A model generated the notes under the pieces. That model saw nothing but the letters and a program-made list of their open reading frames with translations. It was not told where the DNA came from and made no database searches. A stretch of DNA of 64,000 nucleotides, taken from positions 37,780,607-37,844,606 of the forward strand of contig NC_084802.1 in assembly GCF_963169125.1 (NCBI RefSeq). The letters run 5' to 3'. Source of the DNA: Humulus lupulus. Lineage: Eukaryota > Streptophyta > Magnoliopsida > Rosales > Cannabaceae. Positions 47,337-59,441 of the stretch are shown piece by piece. A program made the translations under genes and the position numbers. How positions within the stretch are numbered: the stretch's first letter is position 1; each line of letters opens with the position of its first letter.

Positions 47337-49020
47337 GAACACCTTGTGCCTTATGGTCAGTCAAACTTGAAATACATCACTAATTATATTATCTTAAGAG
47401 AAGTCAACCTTGAGATAAAATAAACATATTTGAAAGCCTTTCCTTAAGGATGCGGCAAATGGAGACGACACGAGGTCATTCCTATGCCTCTCGGTGTTCA
47501 ACCAATAATGGAGACCATGAGACTTATTGTCATAACTCCCTCTCCCACTCACTATTTTTGGAAAAATGTGTTTTTCACAAAATCAATATTTTTTAATTTA
47601 GTTTGTAAAAATAAATTTAATTATTTTTACCAAATGATATTCTAATAATTATTAATCCAATTAAGCAAAACAAAACAAAATTGTGCCCTTAATTCTAATT
47701 TTTCTTTAATTAAGAGAATATCAATTTTATTTTAATAAAACATTTTTCATTAATACAACAAATTAAACAACTTTAATTTTGATTTACCATCTTAATTAAT
47801 TAAGACTATGTTTATTATTATATGAATTATCACATATAAACATATAACAAAAATTATAGGACGTTCCTAATAGCATGTTTCTATATGAATGTAATGAATG
47901 TTGATTGCATACTGTATGCGTATATGAATGACATGTTATAATACATGGAAAAATATTAAACATTTTAATTACATTCAAACATTTATAATAAGTAAATAAA
48001 AGCGGGTATGGTAATTTTTTAATAGTACTAGAAAAATTACAACACTTGCAAAAAATACATGAAAATGTAACCTAGACTAAGGCCTAATTAAGAGCACTTT
48101 GATCTTGAACCTTGAGATGTAGTCTTGTTGAGCCAATGCCACTCTTTTTCCATATCCATTTTGAATTATACAACTTTTTTAATTATTTCAAACAAACTTT
48201 TAAAATAATTAAACTTTGGGTTTTAACACCCAAAAAGTTTCTAAGACCCAATTTGAATTTGGGTAGTTTAATTCAAAAATAAAATTAAACAATTTAATTT
48301 TAATATATTAAAATTCAAGATAATTTTAATTTTGGATATTTTAATTAAATTTTTTTAATTATGGAAGATAACAATTAAAATATTTTTAATTAAGGAAAAT
48401 AATCAATATTATTTCAATTAAAGAAATTTCCAAATTAAAACAATTTTAATTCAATTTCTAATTTTTAATTAAATGAATAATTAAAATAATTATGGTAACA
48501 ACACACTAGGGTTTGTATGATACTAACCCTAGGCTGTACCAAGAGAGGCGGCGGCTGGAGGGTGGTCCGGCTGTGGAGGCTCGACTGGGCGCGACAGGGG
48601 CGCGATAAGTGCACGACTTGGTGTGCGAGGCTAGCGCAGGGGTGCGGGCTGGCTCAGGCGGGTGCACGGGCTGGCACAGGGGCGCCGGCTGGCATGCACG
48701 GTACGGCAGGGGTGCAGGGGCCAGGCACGCACGGGCTAGCTGGCGCAGGTAGGGCTGGGCTTGGGCTTGGAGATTGGGCCACAACATAATATTTTAATCC
48801 AGAATTTAAAAATAAATTACAAAATTTATATGGCCCACAATGGCTTACGTATTTCATCTAGAAATTTTAAGAACAATTCCTAAACTCAAGAGTACTATTA
48901 TAAACAACCCTTAAGAATCTATTATCATGAAAATAAACATCCATCAAGTCAAACATATATCACATATAATATAAAATTGCACATAATCCCACACAACAAT
49001 TAATAATATGCATAGATTAA
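47337..49020 (-). other. E5 internal region, non-coding
   Basis: It holds a moderately complex stretch (47337-47560), a very AT-rich stretch (47570-48490), a GC-rich block (48535-48780) and AT-rich sequence up to the primer site. No gag, protease, RT or integrase motif was found in any frame. The 90-93 aa ORFs in the GC-rich block are repetitive in composition and open on both strands, so they are not convincing genes. Confidence 0.65.
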
Positions 49021-49023
49021 TGA

Positions 49024-49040
49024 CATATTCTGGTACCAAT
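49024..49040 (-). other. E5 primer binding site
   Basis: The minus strand after the LTR end CCAACA reads AT then TGGTACCAGAATATG, one change from the TGGTATCAGA core of initiator tRNA-Met sites. Confidence 0.7.
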
Positions 49041-51298
49041 TGTTGGAAAAATATACAAAGTACGTAGGGAAATAGGCGTGGTGGGCCCATTGTTTACAAC
49101 AACAAAAAATTTCATCATTCATATAAATAGTTTATATGAACAAGAAAACATCGAGATAGAAACATTAACATACAATATAATTAATCATGCAATCATATAT
49201 ATAAATATACAATATATTTATATATACCATATAAACACATAAACATATGAATATACAAGAACATAAACATTTACCTCTTGAAGTCTATTAAGTGTCCTTG
49301 AGTCTTTTCGTATATTTATCGATCTTCCTATCCAATGCTTTGAGCACTCAAACCACGATCTTTCGAAGTGTTTTCTACATCTCAAGATGTGTGTGGGCAT
49401 ATAGAGAACATGGGTTTGCAATTTAAGAATCATAAGTATTTTTCAACAAATGAGAACTTGGATTATGGTCTGAGAATGGTTAGAATAAAGAAGAAGAAGA
49501 CAGTCTTTTTGTCTGAAATTTTTTTTTTGAAACCAATTCTGAATTATATCTCTGACTTATTTCTTCTTCTTATTATTCTATATCATATACATATAAAGAT
49601 TATTCTATTACCTTATTATTTATAATAATAATAGTAATATAATAATATCATAATGATGATAAGAATTGATTTAGGTAAATATCTAACTTACTAAATTTGA
49701 AAAAACTATTTTCAAATTATTAATTAATGAAATAAATAAAATAAAAACAACACTGATACAATATCAGTGTATTGGTACACGCATGACACAGTTCTTGGAC
49801 TATGTCATGCATGAACTGCTATTTCCCTTTTCAAGGATATTGCATTTTTCTTTTATTTATTTATTTTACTAAAATCAATCTTCTACAAAATAAGGTATTT
49901 ATCTTTTTAAGGAAAATATGACAACCATATTTCAAAATTTAAATTTTAAATTCAAAATTTAAATAAATGATCATCATTATCATCACCTTTTAAAATTCAA
50001 TAAACCAAAAACTATTTTTGACTTACCAATTTTATTTTCTCCCACTCACATAAATAATTAATTTAAAAAATTTATTTATTTATATTTATGAATTTTGAAA
50101 ATTATATATTTAAATTAATAAATATATTTTCAAAAATTAATAATTAATTCCAAATTAATTATTCAACCTCAATTATCATATAATTACATACTTGACCTGA
50201 AAAATAAAATTCTTCTCAAATTCCAAAATTACAGTTTTACCCTTGTATCAACTCTTACATTGATATGGTGTTGATAGAGCCACCTTGGGGACCTATAATA
50301 TCAAGCTCCAATAAATAGTAGATTATTAATCTAAGCTCTTTGATTAAATAATCATATTTATTAATCTCATGATTACTCCACTATAACTACGAGATTGAAC
50401 TCTTGATAATTATAGACATATATTTACTGAGTACTTTATTAAAGAATAAAGTGTCCATTGATATAATCATTACATACAACGTTGTTCATCTATTAATGGT
50501 TCATAATTGAAAGGGAATAAAATTACTGTCTTGCCCTTTTAGCTATATCTTGTTCCTAGAGTACCATTGACTTTACTAGTGAAGGTTGTGTCACAATAAG
50601 TTTGCGACATGAGCGCTCATAACCTTTTCAGTTCCAAAAGTCAACCCAATAGGGACCCATTATTCAATCTATAAGAAAGTATAGATTTCATATCTGTTAA
50701 ACTACGTCCCCAGCCATATATATCCTTAAGTCCCCAAAACAATTGTTCTTAGCTTGATCATTCTGACAAACCTTAACGCATGAATCAAAGGATCAGATGA
50801 CATATACACGACTTCATAGCAACCTCAAGATTAAGATCATCGTGTATATGATCATCATTTGATGTGTTTGATTAATACTATGAAACGATGTTTAAACAAG
50901 TATTAACAAATCACATTTGGTCCAGTTCTATATATCACTATATATAAAGTACCTTCAATAAAGTGTACTACTACACTAGTGACCCGGATCTAGGTCACTT
51001 GTATTCATAATACTAGCAAACCGTACTAGCAGTAATTAATCTAAAGATTTCATAACTCTACTTTACTGCGAACTATTTTAAGTTTATTATCTTATTCTCG
51101 ACCCTCTCATGCCAATATAAGATTAAGACCACATAGATAAACTTTGGAATTTTATGATATTCACTTAATATTATCCATATTCACTTAATATTATCAATAT
51201 AATATCGGACATAGTTTATATATAATAATCCAATTCAATTATTTATTTCATTTAAAACATTTTCAACTACAATTGCTTTAAGGATACTATTCCAACTA
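49041..51298 (-). mobile_element. E5 5' LTR (2258 bp)
   Basis: It starts TGTTGGAAAAATATAC and aligns with the left copy until 50950. It then provides the 350 bp missing on the left and ends near TTCCAACTA. The TGTTGGAA/TTCCAAC ends are inverted repeats. Confidence 0.82.
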
Positions 51299-51303
51299 GT
51301 GAT

Positions 51304-51382
51304 AACTTAATTAAATCAATTATTGCCCTCCCGACATGCTAATAAAGTCACTAAGCTTTATTAGCAAATTTGGGACGTTATA
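51304..51382 (-). mobile_element. G4 LTR, second segment (outer end)
   Basis: AAATCAATTATTGCCCTCC to GGGACGTTATA matches the end of the G3 LTR (AAATCAACTATGGCCCTTCC to GGGTCATTACA). The terminal TATA in place of TACA fits a C-to-T change. It is followed directly by copia gag. Confidence 0.75.
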
Positions 51383-52256
51383 ACTATGGTGGCTTGGGAT
51401 CGTTTACGTAATCTCTTCCAAGACAACAAGGGCACTCGAGTTGTGCACCTTGAAAGTCAATTCGGGGCTACGTACCTCGAAGATTTCTTTTCCCTTGCTA
51501 AATACTGTCAATCTTTAAAGACAATCTCCATGCAAGTCACTCCTATTGGTCATCAAGTTTCGGAAGAGCGTTTGGTTCTTCAATTAGTCGCTCATCTCAC
51601 CGACGAATATGCCATGATTGCCACCATCATTCAACAGACAGTTCCCTTGCCTAATTTTGACAAAGCATGCTCGATGCTTGATCTGGATCGCACGAGTCAT
51701 CACAAAAGCAAAAAGGGTACTTCTTCCTCTTCCATTGTTCTCGCTGCCTTTAGTGACTCTCTGAATATGTCCAACTGTCAACTAAAATAGCAGCTCGTCG
51801 GTAGTGGTGGACATGGCGGCCGTGAAAATGGTGGTCGTGACTATGATGACTGCATTAATAGAGGCAAAAATGGGCTTGGTCGTGGCAGAGGTCGTGGCTA
51901 TTGTCAAGGCGGAGGTCGTGGCTATGGTCATGGCGGAGGCCGTGGCTATGGTCATGGCCGTGGGGCTGGAAACTCTCCGTACTATAGATGGGGAGGCCCA
52001 TAAGTGCCATAATGGGCCTATCCCCCATGCCCCTATCCTACGCAGCCTCCACATTGGTGCGGGATGCCTTCGGTAAACAACCACGGTCTGCTTGGAGCTC
52101 CCCCGCAACCCCATAAGTAGCTGCCACAAGCACTCCTCACCAATGTTACCAACCGTCTCATCTTCCAGTATTTTTCAATATTTTGTCTCTTCAACAACCA
52201 GATGAAAATTGGTATATGGATACTGGCGCCACTTCTCATGTCATGAATAATCCAAG
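51383..52256 (+). pseudogene. C5 gag and start of protease
   Basis: The frame begins inside gag with WDRLRNLFQDNKGTR and keeps LVLQLVAHLTDEYAMIATII (UBN2-type) to a stop at 51788. A 27-bp repeat coding GGRGYGHG units follows (51880-51965). Then stops and frameshifts lead to the protease active site DTGATSHVMNN (52219-52251). The CACTA element interrupts three codons later; protease resumes at 54850 in a continuing frame. Confidence 0.85.
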
Positions 52257-52269
52257 TATCACTACTAGA

Positions 52270-52645
52270 AATATAGGCTTTTACTTCGTTTTTTACACAT
52301 AGAATATAAAAAAACTGAAGTAAAAGCCTTTCAATTAGTTTTTACTTCGCTTTTGGGAATGGTAGTACATAAAAAAAAAAGGCCATTACTTTGGTTTCTT
52401 AAAAAAACGAAGTTAAAATAGAAAATAGACAAGGGCCATGCTTGGTTTGCACACTATATCGGGGCTTTTTAAAAAACCGAAGTGAAAAGTGGAGCAACCA
52501 AACACGGCCCTGAAGGCTTTTACTTCGGTTCTTATATAAGAACCGAAGTAGAAAGGGTACTTTCTACTTCGGTTCTTATACAAAACCGAAGTAGAAAGTA
52601 CCATTTCTACTTCGGTTTTTATATAAGAACCGAAGTAAAAGAGTT
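52270..52645. repeat. CACTA left subterminal palindromes
   Basis: A perfect 30-bp palindrome spans 52521-52550 (TACTTCGGTTCTTAT and its complement). A second with 15-bp arms is at 52560-52598 and a third near 52608-52637. Degenerate copies occur closer to the end. Confidence 0.88.
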
Positions 52646-54589
52646 TTAATACCCTTAATATATAGCTCCCGCGGCTCATTCGTCTCTCTGAAGCAAAAAT
52701 CTCAAACGTCAAACCCAGAAAACCTCCATTGTTGTCGTACTCCCACGAGGGTTTCACAAAATATACCATTTTTTATGTTTTTTTTACCATTTGAAACCAT
52801 TTTTCTTACTTAAAAACAGAAATATTAGTTCCATTTTTATTTTTGAGGGAGAAAATAAAGACTTTGGGTGTGGGTATTTTAGGGTTCGAAAATGGGTATT
52901 GTTATTGGACTTTGGCTGGTTTTCTTACATTAAAATAAGTTCTTGAGCTTCAAAAAAGGTATGAATCACTAAATCTTTGTTTGTATGATTTTTTTTTTCT
53001 ATAATATTTTCAGATTTTTTTTCTTATAGATATAATGTGTTTATTATATATAGGTTTTAGAGTTGCTACTATTGATTTAGAGATTATTTTGAGCATCAAA
53101 GAAGGTTTGTTACCTTAAAACTTTGTTTGTGTTAATTTTTTTATATTATTCCGAATTTAATACTTGTTTTTTAGTATATTTGTGTTATATTTTTTTTTGT
53201 TATTTTATATAATGTTATTAATTATATATATATTAGTAAAATTTAAAAATTGTTGTGACTTGCTATTTAAATTTCTAAACATAGCTTCAATAGGTAATGT
53301 TGTTGCCAATGTTAGAACTTGAAATGTTTGGATTATTAGTGACATTTGTTTTTTGTTTTCTATAACTAGCTAGCTTGATATGTTGTTTGATGATTATGTA
53401 GCTAGTTTAATTAATTATGTAATTGATTTTTATTTGTTTTTGTTTAAGCTTTTTAGTAGGGTTGTTGATTTAGTTGCCAATTCGGTATTGATTTTGGGTG
53501 ACTTCAAGAGTAATATTGGAGGTGAGTAATCTTTAAATTTTATTTATTACTATTGCAATATTTATTTATAAAATTAGAGTTAAATCTTGCATGCTTTACT
53601 TTAGTGAAGTAAGTTCTGGGAAATTTGTTGTTGGCGGTGATATAAGGATGTAATTATGTATATTGATTTTGTGTTGAATTTATATATAATTATAAAATTG
53701 GGATATGCTACAAAAACAAAGAAAACTCTGCCAATTTTTTTTATAGATTTTATTAATTGTTTTTCTTTTTCAATTTGCACACTATGTCAATATATTTTGT
53801 GTGTTATTTACAGATTTAAAATTTTTTGGAGATGTTAAAATGCAGTTGTTATGCTGCCGAAATTTTGTTAGACTTAGGAAAATTTAATAATTAAACTTCA
53901 ATTATGTTTGATGTCCTAGAAAAAAGAACTAGGAGTGGAAGATGTAGATGGATATGAAATTTGAATAAGAGTGCGAGAAACGAAGAAGACTCTTGTTGAA
54001 GATAATTTGGACAAAAAAATTGAAGAAAGAGATGTAAGTGTTTTAAAGCAAAGTAGGAAATTTTTTTAAGTGTTGTTACAAGTTACTAATTTAATCTATT
54101 ATTGGTTTGTTTTGTAGAATGAACAAAATGACAAAGTTACTAGTAGTCAAATGTCGCCAAGGGTCGGGAGGACATCTTGCCAATCCAACAAGAATAGTTA
54201 AGTCGATTGATGACTTAAATTTATTAGTAAGACTATTTTGTTTATACATACCTTTAGTTTTATGTGAATGTATATATAAATGTTTAGGTTATTTTACTTA
54301 ATTACCGTTATGTGAATGTATATATGAATGATTAGGTTATTCTACTTAACAATTATGTGAATGTATAAATATTTAATTTTATAAGAATTTTAATTCTAAG
54401 TGTATAAATTTTGTGATTTTTATTTCTGTTATAAATTAAATGAAAATAAACCAATTCCAATTGTAAAAATATATATAACTATAAATTCATATAATTAGAC
54501 TATTTAACATAATTATGGCATAAAAAAAAGAAAAAAATAGAATTTGGCAATTTAAAAATAATTAGAAATAATTATTAAAAAAAAGGTTT

Positions 54590-54836
54590 CTACTTCGATT
54601 TTTACATAATAACCGAAGCAGGGAAGCATACCCCACTTTCTACTTCGGTTATTATGTAAAAACCGAAGTAGAATCCCTACTTTCTACTTCGTTTTTTACA
54701 TAATAACCGAAGTAGAAAGCCTGTTTTTCACTTCGGTTTTTAACTACTTTTTACTTCGCTCCGAACTACTGCGGTTGCGAATTTTAGCGAAAACCGAAGT
54801 AAATCCAGCTTAAAAACCGAAGTAAAAGCCCTTTTT
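54590..54836. repeat. CACTA right subterminal palindromes
   Basis: At least three inverted pairs of TACTTCGGTTTTTA and TAATAACCGAAGTAG, arranged as on the left side but with a different centre (TTACATAA). Confidence 0.85.
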
Positions 54837-54849
54837 TCTTGTTGTGTAT

Positions 54850-57412
54850 TCTTCCTTCTATTATCAATTGGCGCAATCTCAATTCGAATGTTTTGGTTGG
54901 TGATGGCTCTAAAATTCTAATTCGTGGTTCGAGCTCATCCACTCTCCTTAACCTACACCCTAACCTTACTCTTAAAAATATTATTTATGCCCCAAATATA
55001 GTTAAAAATCTTATTTATGTCCATCAGTTCACTAAAGATAATCTAGTGTCTTTGAATTTGATCCTTTTGGTTTCTCTGTAAAGGATTTTCGAACAGGGGC
55101 ACTCTTGGCGAGGTCCAGTAGTGTGGGTGATTTTTATCCTCTGTCTACCTCATATCCATCTTCCAACCTACCATCATTACATGTTGTCCTACCTCCCTCC
55201 ACGTGGCACAACCATCTAGGTCATCCTACAAACCCGTTTTTAGCTTTCTTAAGAAAAATAATTTCATTATATGTAATAGGGAAACTACCTCCACCCTTTA
55301 TCATGCTTGTCAATTGGGAAAACATTGCAAATTGCCTTTTTTAACTTCTCTTTCTATGACTATGAAACCATTTGATATTATCCATAGTGACTTGTTTAAC
55401 GTCTCCAATTTTAAGTCCTTCTGGATTTCGTTATTATGCGTTGTTTCTTGATGATTATTCTCATTATTTATGGGCTTTTCCCCTCAAACAAAAATCACAT
55501 GCGTTTTCTACTTTCTCCATTTTTCACTCCTATGTCCACACTCAATTTGGAGTCCACATCAAGGCTTTGCAATGCAATAATGGTAGAGAGTACAATAATC
55601 ATAACTTCACCAATTTCTCCAATTCAAATGGAATGATTTATCACTCTTGCCCTCACACCTCACCTCAAAACAGGAAAGCTGAGCGTATGATTCGTACACT
55701 TAACAATATCATACACTCTCTCTTATTTCACGCTTCCCCCATTGTTTTGGGTCAAAGCTTTACATATGGTCGTCTCTCTTCTTAATATTTGTCCTACTAG
55801 TCTCCTTAATAACATCACTCCAATGCAAGTCATTTTCAATAAAGTCCCTAGCTATGCCCATTTACGCACCTATGGTTGTTTGTGCTATCCGAATTTATCT
55901 GAAACTGCCACACACAAATTGAGTCCTAGATCCACCCCTTGCATATTTTTGGGGTATCCTTCTTCTCATCGTGGTTATAGGTGCTATGACTTGCACACTA
56001 GAAAGGTCATCATTTCTCATCATGTAGTCTTTGATGAGAGTGTCTTTCCATATTCTAGCCACTACACTCCGCATATACGTGACTGTAAATTTTTGAGCAA
56101 TGAGGATCTCCTCCTCTTTTAGTTAAAACTCCAGATACAACCACCACAATGCCCCAAACTTCGCCATCCACTCCTCCCACCGAACCTCTTGATGACCCAC
56201 GACCTACCATGATCCCAACCCCATTATTGGTGCAGCTTCACCCCCACCATGCCGTGAACCCCACGACCCATGATACCATCGACCCGACTGACATTACACC
56301 ATCTTTGTCCACCTCTCCTACTCATGTGGATCCGCCCATTCCACCTCTCGACCAATCCCCAACCGTCGCACCTAATTCAGCCCAAAAATGCAATCTCGAA
56401 GCCAAAGTGGCATCTCTAAGCCCAATCCTAAATATTTTCTCACCACTATTTCACCTTCCTTAATCTCACCCTTACCTAAATCACACAATTTTCTCAACAA
56501 TTTATTTCTCAACTCAGTACAGAGTTTGCAATGACTGATTTGGGTCCCCTGTCATATTTCCTCGACATCTCTATTCACAGATCCTTCACCACTATGTTTT
56601 TGTCTCAACGCCAAGATGCACAGGAAATCCTCTCTCGGGCGAACATGTCCTCTTGTAAATCGGCCCTCACTCCAGTTGACACCCAATCTAAACTTAGTGC
56701 TAGTAGTGGTCCACCTATGAAGGATCCCACTCTCTACCGCCAGCTTTCCAGAGCTGTTCAATACCTCACCTTTACGAGACCAAATATTTCTTATGTTGTA
56801 CAACAAGTATGCTTGTTTATGCACAATCCTCATGAACAACATTTTCACACTCTACGTCGTATCCTCTGTTATATTAAAGGCACCATTGAGTTTGGAATGC
56901 ATCTTACATCTTCTCCAGCCACGGGGTTGGTGTCTTACATGGATGCCGACTGGGGTGGGTGCTCAGACACCCGTCGCTCCACTTTTGGGTACTGCATTTT
57001 TCTTAGTGATAACCTGGTCTCCTAGTCATCTAAGTGACAAGCTACCCTATCTCGTTCTAGTGCTGAGGCTGAGTACTGGGGGGTTGACAATGTTGTTGTC
57101 GAGTCCTGATGGATCTGCAACCTTCTTCTTGAACTCCATTGTCCATTGTGGAAGGCCACTGTTGTTTATTGTGGTAATGTCGGTGTCGTTTATATGTCTC
57201 ATAATCTGGTCCATCACCAACACACTAAACATGTGGAAATGGATTTCCACTTTGTCCGAGAAAAAGTGGCTCTTGGCCACATTCGAGTTCTTTATGTGCC
57301 TTCCGCCTATCAATATGTAGATATCTTCACCAAAGGACTACCTAGTCCCCTGTTCAACGACTTTCGTTCCATTCTGAGCATACACCCTCCACCTGCTCTG
57401 ACTGAGGGCATG
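54850..57412 (+). pseudogene. C5 protease end, integrase, deleted RT, RNase H
   Basis: It continues the protease/pre-integrase with VLVGDGSKILIRG and NLIYVHQFTKDN. Integrase has LFLDDYSHYLW and KAERMIRTL, but the second catalytic box reads CNNGREY instead of CDNGREY, an Asp-to-Asn change. Frames switch near 55090, 55330 and 55780. After SPLPKSHNFL (about 56465-56495) the sequence jumps to a late RT segment with MTDLGPLSYFL, so most of RT, including the YVDD box, is deleted. RNase H follows with YMDADWGGC, SSAEAEY and a stop near 57024. It ends at 57416, just into the LTR. Confidence 0.85.
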
Positions 57413-57468
57413 TGTTAGTATATAAATATGTGAATATTGTATACCTGTACAATTATAGCATTGTAATT
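57413..57468 (+). mobile_element. C5 3' LTR, first part
   Basis: TGTTAGTATATAAATATG starts right after the purine-rich TGAGGGCATG. It breaks at GTAATT, where a solo LTR is inserted. Confidence 0.8.
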
Positions 57469-59436
57469 TGATAACTCTACAAAATAGAGTTATTTTACCA
57501 CTTTTTATGTACTAATTGTTGCTTAATTCTTGAGTTTTTAATTGATTTATTAAGTTTTAAATTAATTTTGAATTTATTGGGTTTATTTTGATTTTATATA
57601 TTTTTTGTGTGTTTTTATAGTTATTTTGTTGTAAAACATTGTAGTTAATTATTTGAATCATTGTTGTTTAATTTGAGGTAAAAAAATGTTATATTATTGA
57701 ACTTAAATGTTAAAGATAAATTAAGTTATAATTAATATTTTCAAAGAATTAACTTGATTTATTTCATTGTTGAAAATATCTTATTATGATTTATTTTATG
57801 TTTATTTTGTTAAGGAATTTGGTGTATTTTTGTTTGGAAAACAAGGATAGAAAGCTAAAAAGAAAGAGGAAAAAGATTGGCATTTCTGAAAAACAGCCTA
57901 CTCCTTTAGAAGCCCAGGCCCAGCCCAAGCTTCCAGCTGCCCCAGCCTGGGCCCGCCTACCACCAGACCCCGCCTGGCCCAACAGCCCCACAGCCCAGCA
58001 ATTCCCAGCCCTCCTGGGCCTGCCCCAAGCTTTCAGGCCCAATGCCTCCCCAAGCTGGCTCCTGCATTCAGCGCCTCACCCATTCGGCCGCCTGCCTTCC
58101 AGCTCCAACGAAGCACCCAATTCCCACCTCAGTAGCCCACGCATGTGCCCAGCCAAGATCCTTCTCCAGCCGAGCCTTCCCTCATCAACCATGCACCAAC
58201 CGAGGCACACCCAAACACCTTCAGTAGCCCACACATGCTCCCAGGCGTACACCCACCAAGCCCCTTTTGTGTCCATTTTGAGCCCAACAAAAGCTCACTT
58301 TTGTAAATTTTTCCCCTTTTGCCAAAAATACCATTTTTTACCCAAACTTTTCTACACATTTTACCCCAAAACATCATCATTTCACCCTATAATTTACCCC
58401 TATTTTCCATATTATAATTAATTTAAATTGATTATTTTAATACTCATTTTTTGGCTATAAATAAGGGATTTGGAGTGCATAATTTAGGAGGTTACCACAC
58501 TACACACTTACCACATTTCAAAACCTCTATATTCTCTTCATCTTCTTCTTCTTTTTGGTTATTTTTTATGTATTTTTAGAGGAAAAATTTGGGGGTTTCT
58601 CCTCCAAATTTTCCTATTTATGTTTGTAATTTTTAGTTTGTATTTGCTATTTTAGTTATGAAGTTTATAATCTTTTTAAGATTATTAAGGTGGTGATGAA
58701 ACAATATGTAACTAGATAGTATTTATTTTATATGTTGATTTCCCATTTTGTGCAACAAAGTTTATGGAATATTTTTCTTCAAATATCTTCTTTCATCTTA
58801 AATATCATGTATTTTGGATTGTTAGCATATATTTACACTTTGTTCTTCATTAGTGCAAAAACATAATATTCTTTGTGTAAGATGTGTCATTAAATTGTAC
58901 ACATCCATGCTTAGAACAAAAATATTATGTTTTGCCTTATAAATAATGTTCATTGATTTATTTGTTATTTCATTAGGTTGATTTACATTAAATACTTTAA
59001 AATTATAACTTTTTGAAGAGTGAAGAAAAATCTTATCTTTTTAGAAGTAATTTGTGCTTAAAATTATAAATCTATTTGAACAATGATAGTTTGATTTATT
59101 TTAACTATCACTAAAACTTTGGAATCAATGTACTTTTAAATATTATTGAACTTATATTTTGTGGATTCTATTATCTTAATAATCTTTCTTTTACTATCTT
59201 GATTTCTATTATTAATTTAGTTATGTATATTGTCTTTAATATCTTTATTATTATCTTTTATATTATTTTCATTATACAAAAATCTCATCAATCTTTGGAG
59301 CTAGGTTAGAATTTATTAATTTTGGTGGACAACTCCTTTGGGTTCAATCTCGTGCTTACACGAGCACTATATTCCATATACGATTCGTGCGCTTGCGAGT
59401 ATAAATTTTTAAAACATACCCGTTTTGGGTCCATCA
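57469..59436 (+). mobile_element. Solo LTR of Athila type (1968 bp)
   Basis: It starts TGATAACTCTAC and ends GGGTCCATCA, flanked by the perfect duplicate TAATT (57464-57468, 59437-59441). The TATA box TATAAATAAG is at 58456-58465. Near the 3' end is 'cctttgggttcaatctcgtgcttac', common in Athila-type LTRs, and 'cgtgcgcttgcgagtat' as in the 7377-8775 LTR. The C-rich stretch (57900-58235) gives ORFs on both strands that I regard as compositional. Confidence 0.88.
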
Positions 59437-59441
59437 TAATT

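Larger units (their letters stand above)
38902..51298 (-). mobile_element. E5: non-coding LTR element (LARD-like), interrupted by CA2
   Basis: Matching ends (38902-40818 and 49041-51298) flank a core without protein-coding signal. A primer-site-like ATTGGTACCAGAATATG on the minus strand at 49024-49040 marks the right copy as the 5' LTR. Flanking GTAAT (38897-38901) and GTGAT (51299-51303) fit a 5-bp duplicate with one change. The G4 LTR continues across it. The outer end reads CCAACTA where CCAACA is expected, probably a small mutation. No gag or pol trace was seen, so it would depend on another element. Confidence 0.75.
52260..54846. mobile_element. CACTA (En/Spm-type) element, non-autonomous, 2.6 kb
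   Basis: It begins CACTACTAGAAATA and the other end reads CACAACAAGAAAAAA on the minus strand. Both continue into GGCTTTTACTTCG. A 3-bp duplicate TAT flanks it (52257-52259 and 54847-54849). Subterminal zones are packed with ACTTCGGTT/AACCGAAGT repeats in both orientations, normal for CACTA transposase binding. The 1.9-kb core is AT-rich with no transposase motif. It has a TATA-like AATATATAG (52657-52665) and a possible exon near 53930-54035, but no clear product. It needs transposase from elsewhere. Confidence 0.9.

Noticed and set aside
48506..48789. 90-93-aa ORFs in the GC-rich block of E5
   Set aside because: They are open on both strands because of low stop content in GC-rich repeats; no start context or homology was recognised.
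52260..54846. Intron or MITE inside C5
   Set aside because: CACTA ends, 3-bp TAT duplicate and dense subterminal repeats identify a CACTA element; it is too long for a MITE.
57786..58421. 211-aa Pro/Ser-rich ORF as a gene
   Set aside because: It lies in the C-rich part of a solo LTR, is open on the other strand too, and has no domain.
57469..59436. Pararetrovirus fragment
   Set aside because: The TGAT/ATCA ends, 5-bp duplicate and Athila-type 3' segment show a solo LTR.
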